Assembly (NCBI RefSeq): GCF_003390325.1
Contig: NZ_QUOK01000001.1
Span: forward strand, 868,001-932,000
Direction: 5' to 3'
DNA from: Rhodohalobacter sp. SW132
GTDB taxonomy: Bacteria; Bacteroidota; Rhodothermia; Balneolales; Balneolaceae
DNA: 64,000 nucleotides
The notes beneath the pieces are model-generated. The model ran no database searches, was not told the DNA's origin, and saw only the letters and a list, made by a program, of their open reading frames with translations. Made by a program: the position numbers and the translations under genes. Shown here in pieces: positions 56,820 to 64,000 of this stretch (its first letter is position 1; each line of letters starts with the position of its first letter).

Positions 56820-59291
56820 ATGGCAAGCGAAAAGATTATACCAATTACAATTGAAGACGAGATGCAGTCTTCCTACATCGATTACTCGATGTCGGTTATT
56901 GTATCAAGAGCGTTACCTGATGTGCGCGACGGACTTAAACCGGTTCACAGACGTGTACTTTATGGGATGAGCGATCTTGGAATGCTCCACAACAGAAACT
57001 ATAAAAAGAGTGCCCGTATTGTGGGTGAGGTTCTCGGTAAGTATCACCCTCACGGTGACTCTGCCGTTTATGACTCCATCGTTCGGATGGTTCAGGACTT
57101 CTCACTGCGCTATCCGCTTGTGGATGGCCAGGGGAACTTCGGTTCTGTGGATGGCGACTCTGCAGCAGCAATGCGTTACACTGAAGTTCGCATGCAGCGA
57201 ATTTCCGAGGAGCTTCTCGCAGATATCAATAAAGAAACGGTTGATTATCAAACCAACTTTGATGATACGCTTGAAGAGCCGACGGTTCTGCCATCGATGC
57301 TCCCCAACCTTCTGCTGAATGGTGCCTCCGGTATTGCCGTAGGGATGGCAACCAATATGGCTCCTCACAACCTGAAGGAAGTTGTAGATGGTGTAATCGC
57401 ACTACTTGATGATCCCGAGATTGATGCATCCGGGTTGATGGAACATATTACAGCCCCTGATTTTCCTACAGGCGGGATTATTTACGGATATGAAGGAGTA
57501 AAAGAAGCGTATGAAACCGGCAGGGGTAAAGTTGTGATGCGGGCCCGCGCCAATGTGGAAGAACTTCGTAACAGCCGTGAGCAAATCGTTGTTACCGAAA
57601 TTCCCTACCAGGTAAATAAAGCCACGCTGATCGAAAAAGTGGCTTCGCTGGTCAACCAGGAAAAAATTACTGAAATCAGCGAAATTCGTGATGAGTCTGA
57701 CCGCGAAGGCATGCGTGTTGTCATTATTCTGAAACGCGGATCAAACGCCGGAGTAGTGCTGAATCAGCTCTACAAGTATACGCAGATGCAGCAGACGTTT
57801 GGTATCATCAACCTGGCGCTGGTGAAAGGCCGGCCAAAGGTCATGGCTCTGAAAGAGCTGATTGAGCGCTTCATTGAGCACCGGATTGATATTATCATCC
57901 GGCGTACTATGTATGATCTGGATCAGGCCGAATCCCGTGCTCATATTCTCGAAGGTCTCAAAATCGCCCTCGACAACCTTGATGAGGTGATCAAAACGAT
58001 CCGCGCATCAAACAGTCCGCAGGAAGCGAATGTAGAACTTCGCCGGAAATTTGCGCTTACAGATCTCCAGGCAAAAGCCATTCTCGATATGCGTCTGCAG
58101 AAACTGACTGGCCTCGAACGTGAAAAGGTCGACCAGGAGTACCGGGAAATCGCAGATCGTATTGAAGAATATCGTAAAATATTGTCGAACAGAGATGAGC
58201 AAAACGCCATTATTAAAAATGAGCTGCTTCAGCTGAAAGACCGCTATGGTGATGAACGCCGTACCGAAATTGTCTACTCCGCCGATGATTTCAACATCGA
58301 GGATATGATAGCCGATGAAGATGTGGTGGTTACCATTTCTAACAAAGGTTTTATCAAACGAATGCCTGTGAGCGGCTACAGACGTCAGCGACGTGGCGGT
58401 AAAGGGATGAAGGGAACCACCACGAAAGATGATGAATATGTAGAACATCTTTTTGTGGCCACCAATCACAACTATATTCTTTTCTTTACGGAGAAAGGAA
58501 ATTGTTACTGGCTTAAAGTTTATGAAATTCCGGAAGGATCACGCCTGGCCCGCGGCCGTGCAATCGTAAACCTGATCGACATTGAAAAGGACGATTCGAT
58601 TCAGACGTTTGTGCCGGTGAAGACACTTGATGATGAGGAGTATATAAAATCTCACTCTATTATCATGGCAACAAAAGGAGGACTGGTAAAGAAATCCTCA
58701 CTTGAGGCGTATAGCCGTCCGCGTCGTGATGGAATTATTGCAATTAACATCAAAGAGGGCGATTCACTGCTGGGTGCCGCACTTACAGATGGTGAAAGCA
58801 ATATTATTCTGGCCAACAAGAAAGGCCGTGCAATTCGGTTCCACGAATCAGATGCACGTGAGATGGGCCGGAACACGTCAGGTGTGAAAGGAATGACGCT
58901 CGATAAAAATGATGAGCTGGTGGATATGGTTGTGATCAAAAACACACATGAAGCCACAGTACTTGCAATCTCCGAAAACGGATACGGCAAACGCTCCCTT
59001 GTAGATGATTACCGGGAACAGAGCCGTGGCGGTAAAGGAGTCATTACTCTCAAAATCACTCCAAAGACCGGAAATCTTGTTGCACTGAAGGAGGTCTCAG
59101 ATAAAGATGATCTGATGATCATTACCGAACGCGGAAAGGTTATCCGAATGCAGTGCAAAGGTTTACGGACTATGGGACGTAATACTCAGGGTGTTCGGAT
59201 CATGCGATTAGACGAAGATGGTAAGATTGGTGGCGTCACCCGGGTTGTAAATGAAGATGACGATGATGCAGAAGCACCTGTCGTTACCTAA
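56820..59291 (+). CDS. gyrA: DNA gyrase subunit A
   Basis: Catalytic DNA-breaking subunit of gyrase, 823 aa. The active-site Tyr is Tyr120 in [11 protein letters not shown]. The quinolone region [15 protein letters not shown] has Ser81 and Asp85, matching the wild-type sensitive residues of E. coli GyrA. The C-terminal wrapping domain contains the GyrA box QRRGGKG, which separates it from ParC. Forms an operon with gyrB. An intrinsic terminator follows at 59320. Confidence 0.97.
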   Translation: MASEKIIPITIEDEMQSSYIDYSMSVIVSRALPDVRDGLKPVHRRVLYGMSDLGMLHNRNYKKSARIVGEVLGKYHPHGDSAVYDSIVRMVQDFSLRYPLVDGQGNFGSVDGDSAAAMRYTEVRMQRISEELLADINKETVDYQTNFDDTLEEPTVLPSMLPNLLLNGASGIAVGMATNMAPHNLKEVVDGVIALLDDPEIDASGLMEHITAPDFPTGGIIYGYEGVKEAYETGRGKVVMRARANVEELRNSREQIVVTEIPYQVNKATLIEKVASLVNQEKITEISEIRDESDREGMRVVIILKRGSNAGVVLNQLYKYTQMQQTFGIINLALVKGRPKVMALKELIERFIEHRIDIIIRRTMYDLDQAESRAHILEGLKIALDNLDEVIKTIRASNSPQEANVELRRKFALTDLQAKAILDMRLQKLTGLEREKVDQEYREIADRIEEYRKILSNRDEQNAIIKNELLQLKDRYGDERRTEIVYSADDFNIEDMIADEDVVVTISNKGFIKRMPVSGYRRQRRGGKGMKGTTTKDDEYVEHLFVATNHNYILFFTEKGNCYWLKVYEIPEGSRLARGRAIVNLIDIEKDDSIQTFVPVKTLDDEEYIKSHSIIMATKGGLVKKSSLEAYSRPRRDGIIAINIKEGDSLLGAALTDGESNIILANKKGRAIRFHESDAREMGRNTSGVKGMTLDKNDELVDMVVIKNTHEATVLAISENGYGKRSLVDDYREQSRGGKGVITLKITPKTGNLVALKEVSDKDDLMIITERGKVIRMQCKGLRTMGRNTQGVRIMRLDEDGKIGGVTRVVNEDDDDAEAPVVT

Positions 59292-59319
59292 ACGTTTCAC
59301 ACGTCAACACACTTGTAAT

Positions 59320-59352
59320 AAAAAAAGGCTCCGGAAACGGGGCCTTTTTTTT
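59320..59352 (+). terminator. Intrinsic terminator after gyrA
   Basis: AAAAAAAGGCTCC, loop GGAAAC, GGGGCC and eight T, about 30 bases past the stop. One mismatch in the stem. Confidence 0.88.
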
Positions 59353-59746
59353 GAATCTAAAGGAAAATTTGTGGGTGAAAATCAATTGAGGAATTTTCCT
59401 GACTTCGATATTGGGACACCCAAATTCGTGATTATGGGGCACCTAACGTATTGTTAGTATTTAAAAACGGGTCTACTGTGGAAAAGTGTCGGACTCAGTA
59501 AAAAGTCACGCCGTACAATGATGCAGCCCTCCTAACTTTGATTTGAAAAGCATAGCTTTGTAGGTAAGCGTTCCGGTCCAGAGCACCGAATCGAGGAAAG
59601 GAAGTAATGAAATTTGATCATTGGCAATATACTTTGCAGTGAGGAGGATGGGAGATCGCGGTTCCCTTCGGGAAGAGTCCGCGATGACGTGTAAGTAAAA
59701 TATGTACTTGTTATAAATTCCAGTCTTTTCGATTCGGCGAACCGAG
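59353..59746. other. Intergenic region between gyrA and WYL regulator
   Basis: No gene. At about 59640-59695 is a degenerate REP-like unit (GGGAGATCGCGGTTCCCTTC, then GGGAAGAGTCCGCGATGACG) related to the copies at 10851 and 29667. The rest is unremarkable. Confidence 0.55.
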
Positions 59747-60700
59747 CTACGATGGATCCAACATTTTCTTGAGAAGATCTTGCCGTTTATCTATTAGCTT
59801 CTTAGGAGAGAGAATTTTGATCTTATCTCCAAATTGAAGCAGCCACTCGTTGATGTAATCTAAATTTTCAAATCTGAATGAAACTTTAATTATTTTATTT
59901 TTGACTGCCGATTTCTTAATTATTTTAGTCGGCAGATTTGCCGTAAACGCGCGATCTGCCGATTCCTGTACATGCACCTCTATTTCATGACCCATCTCGT
60001 TAGAACCGAAAATAAGTGCCTCTGCGTTAATTTCTTCTGATGCAGTGAATTCTTCATCCAAAATCTTCACATTTTCCATTCGGTCGAGCACAAAATTCCG
60101 AATGGCTTCTCTTTTTTTAGAAAACCCTATGACATTCCAGTGGTCGCGATAAAAAACGAGAAGGTATGGTTCGATTTCGCGATCTGTTTTATTACCGTCA
60201 GATTTTGCGGTATAGCGAAACGATATTTTTTTCTTTTGAGAGATCGCGCTGCTGATCAGGTACCAGTTTCCACCGTCTGTTTTTTCCGCTCCAAAATGCA
60301 GAAACGGATCCACAACCGTATGCTTGCTCAGAGACTCCATAAATGATTTCAACTCATTCGGAATGGTGTTTTTAATTTTCAACTCCACTCCCCTGGCGTC
60401 TTCAACCATTGAACTGTCTACCTGCGACTTCACAAAATTCAGCCCAACCATGATGGTTGCAAGTTCTTTTGACGTAAACATTAGCGGCGGAACTTTGTAT
60501 CCTTCCATCACCCCGTAACCACTGTACTTATCCCAGGTAACCGGCACGTTAATTTCTGATAAGACATTGAAATCCCTGAATATAGTGCGCCTGGTTACAC
60601 CGAATTCCTCAGCTAACTCATCAACGGTCAGCCTGCGTTTTGATTCCTGTAGCATTAGGATCAGTTTCATTCGGCGTTCTGAACTTTTTAATCGGGACAT
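59747..60700 (-). CDS. HTH and WYL-domain transcriptional regulator (YafY-like)
   Basis: A 317-aa regulator. The N-terminal DeoR-type HTH is RRMKLILMLQESKRRLTVDE with LAEEFGVTRRTIFRDFNVLS. The WYL domain (about 150-225) has ISFRYTAKSDGNKTDREIEP and YLLVFYRDHWNVIGFSKKR, and a C-terminal WCX extension follows. WYL proteins bind nucleic acid or other ligands and control stress or defence genes. No target gene lies nearby. Confidence 0.92.
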   Translation of the reverse strand: MSRLKSSERRMKLILMLQESKRRLTVDELAEEFGVTRRTIFRDFNVLSEINVPVTWDKYSGYGVMEGYKVPPLMFTSKELATIMVGLNFVKSQVDSSMVEDARGVELKIKNTIPNELKSFMESLSKHTVVDPFLHFGAEKTDGGNWYLISSAISQKKKISFRYTAKSDGNKTDREIEPYLLVFYRDHWNVIGFSKKREAIRNFVLDRMENVKILDEEFTASEEINAEALIFGSNEMGHEIEVHVQESADRAFTANLPTKIIKKSAVKNKIIKVSFRFENLDYINEWLLQFGDKIKILSPKKLIDKRQDLLKKMLDPS

Positions 60701-61436
60701 TTTCGAAGTTCTTTGGTTCTGGTTGATTTAGAAGGTAAGAAAAGGAGTCCCTTTGGTCACATTTATTCTGATTTTAAAACGGGGTGAAATCTCTAATACA
60801 GCTCATATTTTAAGCATATATGTATGTGATTCTTACACTCACTCTCTTATAATCATCGATTTTACCCAAAACACAACACCCATCCCCATTTCAAAATAAG
60901 TATCACACCTTCTCTATCTTCTCTTTTTTGTGAAGAGTTACTTTTTGCCATATCACAACTCCATAACACCCCCCGCCTTCGCCATGCTTCGGCACTCCCC
61001 CTGAAGGGGAGAACTATTCCCAAATCACAATCACCTCTTGAAATATAGCATTTATCATCGCACTCATTAAAAATGATACCCCGCTTTGTGTAAGTAATAG
61101 AAGCAACAATTACTCTCTTTTTTAAAAAGGGGAACTGAGGGGGATTTATTTAATGAACTACCTCGGGGCAGAGCCCGCGAGGTATCAACTAAGAACCCTT
61201 AACTTTTTGGTCGATATGGAGTTTATTCTTGAGTGTCCCCCTTTGGCGGAAGGGGGCAATGGGGGATGATTTGTAGAGTTTTGAGATCCTAAAATGGTTA
61301 TTTATTTGAATCAGCGCCTGTCAATTCATCCCCCTGCTCACTCCGTTCGCCTTCCCCCTTCTAAGGGGGACTTATTTCTCCGACATAAATGACCAGAAAA
61401 TTAAATCATTTAAAGTTCAAATCCGGTAACGCCGAA
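60701..61436. other. Long intergenic region between WYL regulator and rsmG
   Basis: 736 bp with no gene. The right half is repeat-rich: short C/G-rich pieces at 60968-61012 and 61128-61150, then the intact family B repeat (61235-61371). The left half is AT-rich and holds the WYL promoter. No cluster of DnaA boxes was seen, so it is not claimed as the origin. Confidence 0.55.
61235..61371. repeat. C/G-rich palindromic repeat (family B), copy 2, intact
   Basis: GTCCCCCTTTGGCGGAAGGG, then CAATGGGGGATGA ... TTCATCCCCCTGCTCACTCC and TTCCCCCTTCTAAGGGGGAC. It is 137 bp and matches the interrupted copy at 36443-36782. Confidence 0.8.
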
Positions 61437-62075
61437 TTATCTTTCTACTTTCAGCAGCCCTTTGCCGACATAAAATTCTTCGTTCGCGCCAAAATCAAAT
61501 TCAAACAGCGTATACCGAAGCTTCTTTTTTGACTGCGCAATTTCATCAAGCGCACCATCAACTCCCTTCCACATGATGATTGTTTTCCAGGGTTTTGATC
61601 CAAGAAGACGAAGAAGATCATCCACTTTGAATGCATGTTTGGTTACGATTCCGGTCCCCTTTTTTAAATCCACAAGCGAGATGCTTTTTGCAATCACCTC
61701 CGAATTTTCAAGCCCTGTTTTCTCGATGATACCTGAAAGCGCCCTCATCTTTTTCTTCACGTTGTCGTTGAGCAGCCAGTGTTTTTCCGGTGCGCATATA
61801 GCGAGCGGCACCCCGGGCAGTCCGCCCCCGGTCCCGGTATCAATCCAGGAATCATGATCATCAAGTATGCCGAGAACATGTGGAATCAGAGAATGAACGA
61901 CGTGTTCACGAACTGTTTCACGTGAAACACTCCGGCTCACAAGATTTATCTTCTCATTCCAGTCGAGAAGATTGTCGAGGTATTTCTCGAGATGAACTTC
62001 GTTTTTTCGGTATAATTCACGTGCATCTTCCAATGTTTCACGTGAAACAGAATGTTTTTGAATGGATTGTTTCAC
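61437..62075 (-). CDS. rsmG: 16S rRNA (guanine-527-N7)-methyltransferase
   Basis: SAM-dependent methyltransferase of 212 aa that modifies G527 in 16S rRNA. Motif I is WIDTGTGGGLPGVPLAICAP and the N-terminal part has YLDNLLDWNEKINLVSRSVS. The start is a GTG that lies inside a parS-type palindrome. The peptide SVSRET occurs twice (near residues 9 and 48) because two more such palindromes sit in the coding sequence. Follows mnmG on the same strand, with its start 8 bp upstream of the mnmG stop on the map. Confidence 0.95.
   Translation of the reverse strand: MKQSIQKHSVSRETLEDARELYRKNEVHLEKYLDNLLDWNEKINLVSRSVSRETVREHVVHSLIPHVLGILDDHDSWIDTGTGGGLPGVPLAICAPEKHWLLNDNVKKKMRALSGIIEKTGLENSEVIAKSISLVDLKKGTGIVTKHAFKVDDLLRLLGSKPWKTIIMWKGVDGALDEIAQSKKKLRYTLFEFDFGANEEFYVGKGLLKVER
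61914..61929. promoter_or_regulatory. parS site 1 (inside rsmG)
   Basis: TGTTTCACGTGAAACA, an exact match to the widely conserved ParB-binding centromere palindrome. It encodes the SVSRET peptide of RsmG. Confidence 0.92.
62034..62049. promoter_or_regulatory. parS site 2 (inside rsmG, near the start)
   Basis: TGTTTCACGTGAAACA, a second exact palindrome, 120 bp from site 1, again read as SVSRET in RsmG. Confidence 0.92.
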
Positions 62076-62083
62076 GTGAAACC
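62068..62083. promoter_or_regulatory. parS site 3 (rsmG start / mnmG stop)
   Basis: TGTTTCACGTGAAACC, matching the palindrome except for the last base. It contains the GTG start of rsmG, and its last base is the final base of the mnmG stop codon. Confidence 0.85.
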
Positions 62084-63972
62084 TATCGTTTTAAATAAAT
62101 CATGAGAACAGAAAGATCGCTTGCGGACACTCCGCTGATCCTCGACGCTTGCCCGATCGTTTCGGGTTTAATTTTTTCAAGCTTAGAACGGCCTTCTGAA
62201 GAGAGACTTTTTATTCTCTCGTACTGAATATCCATCGGGATAGGCGCCTCCTCTTTCTGTTTAAGTTCTTCTACCATTTCAAATTCACGCTCGATATATC
62301 CGGCATATTTAATCTGTATTTCAACCTGCTCCAATACACGTTCATCGGATGAAATATTTTCTACCTGAGATTTCAACTCTTCATCCGCATCCAAAAGGTG
62401 TTGCAGATGAAGTTCCGGTCGGGGTATTAATGATTTTGCTTTTACAGGCTGACTCAGAACAGATGTTCCCTGCTCTTTAAGCATCGGGTCCATTTTTTCT
62501 GGCCTGACCGTGTAGCTGCTGATCAAATCATACAGGCGATCGATTTCGTCTTTTTTCTTTTCGAACTGAGCAAAACGCTCTTCATCTATCAATCCGAGTT
62601 TACGGCCGAGTGGTGTCAGGCGAAGGTCCGCGTTATCCTGACGTAATAAAATTCGGTGTTCAGCACGCGAGGTAAACATCCGGTACGGCTCTTCTGTCCC
62701 CTTGTTGATCAGGTCATCAATCAGCACCCCGATGTACGCTTCCGAACGTTTTAAAACAAAGGGATCTTCATTATGAACAAATCGGGATGCGTTGATACCC
62801 GCAATTAATCCCTGGCAAGCCGCCTCTTCATACCCGGTAGTTCCGTTAATTTGTCCGGCAAAGAAAAGTCCGTTAACTGCCTTCGTTTCCAGGCTTCTTT
62901 TTACCTGGTATGGCGGAAAATAATCATACTCAATGGCGTAACCCGGCCGGAGCATCACAGCATTTTCAAATCCGGGAATGGTTCGGAGTGCGTGGTACTG
63001 AACATCTTCGGGTAAGGAAGTGGAAAATCCATTCAGATACATCTCATAGGTATCCCACCCTTCCGGTTCCAGAAACAACTGGTGACTGTCTTTATCAGAA
63101 AAACGATCAATCTTATCCTCGATACTCGGGCAATACCTGGGGCCAACAGATTGAATCCGTCCATTAAACATAGGACTTCGATCAAAACCGGTTTTAAGCA
63201 CATCATGTACTTTGGAGTTGGTGTAACCGATCCAGCACGTTAGCTGTTCATCTTTCGATGGGAGTGAATCCGTAGTAAATGAAAATGGATTGGGGTCTTC
63301 ATCCCCGTACTGAATTTCAAGCTGACTGTAGTCAATCGAACGGCCGTCAATTCGGGGTGGTGTTCCGGTTTTTAAGCGCCCGACTTCAAACCCAAGTTTT
63401 TCCAGGGAAGCAGAAATTCCAACGGACGCCCTCTCCCCTGACCGGCCGCCGCCATGCTGACTCTCCCCGATATGAATAAGCCCATTCAAAAACGTACCGC
63501 TTGTAAGAACTACGGAAGATGCCTCAAACGTCTGGCCGGTTTGCGTAACCACGCCGGTAACCTTATCCCCCGAACTGTTAGTGAGAATATCCACAACATT
63601 ATCCTGGCGAAAATGAAGATGATCAATCTGTTCAAGCTGACTTCTCATCAGTTTAGAGTAGAGAGAGCGGTCGCTTTGGCAGCGCGGACTCCACATTGCC
63701 GGACCCTTACTCAAATTCAGCATCCGAAACTGCACCCCGCTTTGATCGCTAACAATGCCGCTCAATCCGCCAAGTGCATCAATCTCACGCACAAGCTGAC
63801 CTTTGGCAACCCCACCCATAGCCGGGTTGCAGGACATCTTGGCAATGGCATCCAGGTTCATTGTAATTAGCAACGTTTTAGCACCGCTTTTTGCAGATGC
63901 GGCCGCAGCCTCACTGCCGGCATGGCCCGCACCCACTACAATAACATCGTAGGCGGGATATAAACTACTCAT
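62083..63972 (-). CDS. mnmG: tRNA uridine-5-carboxymethylaminomethyl modification enzyme, large subunit
   Basis: FAD-dependent enzyme of 629 aa that, with MnmE, modifies the wobble uridine of tRNAs. The FAD motif is [18 protein letters not shown], followed by [20 protein letters not shown] and [20 protein letters not shown]. The C-terminal GidA-associated domain ends with [10 protein letters not shown]. The length is normal. The ATG at 63972 is 28 bases from the window end. Lies directly upstream of rsmG in the transcript; this pair near gyrase genes and parS sites is typical of origin-proximal regions. Confidence 0.97.
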   Translation of the reverse strand: MSSLYPAYDVIVVGAGHAGSEAAAASAKSGAKTLLITMNLDAIAKMSCNPAMGGVAKGQLVREIDALGGLSGIVSDQSGVQFRMLNLSKGPAMWSPRCQSDRSLYSKLMRSQLEQIDHLHFRQDNVVDILTNSSGDKVTGVVTQTGQTFEASSVVLTSGTFLNGLIHIGESQHGGGRSGERASVGISASLEKLGFEVGRLKTGTPPRIDGRSIDYSQLEIQYGDEDPNPFSFTTDSLPSKDEQLTCWIGYTNSKVHDVLKTGFDRSPMFNGRIQSVGPRYCPSIEDKIDRFSDKDSHQLFLEPEGWDTYEMYLNGFSTSLPEDVQYHALRTIPGFENAVMLRPGYAIEYDYFPPYQVKRSLETKAVNGLFFAGQINGTTGYEEAACQGLIAGINASRFVHNEDPFVLKRSEAYIGVLIDDLINKGTEEPYRMFTSRAEHRILLRQDNADLRLTPLGRKLGLIDEERFAQFEKKKDEIDRLYDLISSYTVRPEKMDPMLKEQGTSVLSQPVKAKSLIPRPELHLQHLLDADEELKSQVENISSDERVLEQVEIQIKYAGYIEREFEMVEELKQKEEAPIPMDIQYERIKSLSSEGRSKLEKIKPETIGQASRISGVSASDLSVLMIYLKR

Positions 63973-64000
63973 ATCTCTTTGTTTTTATTCACTTTATAAA

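Noticed and set aside
61415-61436. GTTCAAATCC, resembling a tRNA T-loop
   Set aside because: No acceptor stem, D-arm or anticodon arm can be formed around it.

Overview
The window looks like a chromosomal segment of a Bacteroidota/Rhodothermota-like bacterium, most probably from the Balneolales (Balneola, Gracilimonas or Rhodohalobacter type). The clues are a SusC/SusD locus under an ECF sigma/FecR pair, a NYPNPFNP-type C-terminal sorting domain, the rpmB-rpmG-DUF4295 cluster, 6-bladed beta-propeller lipoproteins and the absence of obvious Shine-Dalgarno sequences. This placement is inferred from gene content only. No rRNA, tRNA, CRISPR array, prophage or intact insertion sequence was seen.

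Layout. 0-10 kb: an RND efflux pair (the transporter is cut by the window edge), a YdjM-like membrane hydrolase, a thioredoxin-fold protein, a large secreted CotH-like protein, an alpha/beta hydrolase and a gamma-glutamyltransferase. 9.7-15 kb: a toxin-antitoxin pair whose toxin is frameshifted, a stand-alone GroES-like protein, an MBL-fold hydrolase overlapping a small Cys/His-rich protein, and two tandem class-C-type serine hydrolases. 15-25.4 kb: a polysaccharide utilisation locus on the minus strand in the order sigma factor, FecR, SusC, SusD, IPT/TIG surface glycan-binding lipoprotein, clan GH-A glycosidase lipoprotein. 25.7-33 kb: a TAT-exported alkaline phosphatase, an S9 peptidase, a monofunctional transglycosylase, a metallophosphoesterase and a DoxX-like membrane protein. 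33-45.6 kb: an accessory stretch with a GntP permease, a secreted nuclease/phosphatase-fold protein, a DUF1080 protein, a CASTOR/POLLUX-type channel and lipoproteins. It carries several non-coding repeats, including an inverted pair about 7 kb apart. 45.7-54.4 kb: housekeeping genes (dxs, xseB, comEC, a MarR regulator, tyrS, cvpA, yqeY, DUF4295, rpmG, rpmB). 54.8-64 kb: gyrB, gyrA, a WYL regulator, rsmG and mnmG.

The strongest structural signal is a cluster of three parS-type palindromes at the rsmG/mnmG junction. Two match TGTTTCACGTGAAACA exactly; one lies inside rsmG, one near its start, and the third overlaps both the rsmG start and the mnmG stop. With gyrB, gyrA, rsmG and mnmG nearby, this suggests that the right side of the window is close to the replication origin and forms the chromosomal centromere.

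The accessory part is rich in short non-autonomous repeats: a 216-bp element with 15-bp terminal inverted repeats inserted inside a second repeat family, a C/G-rich palindromic family, a REP-like family and the structured inverted pair. None encodes a transposase here. No clearly new multigene system was recognised; the repeats are the least explained content.
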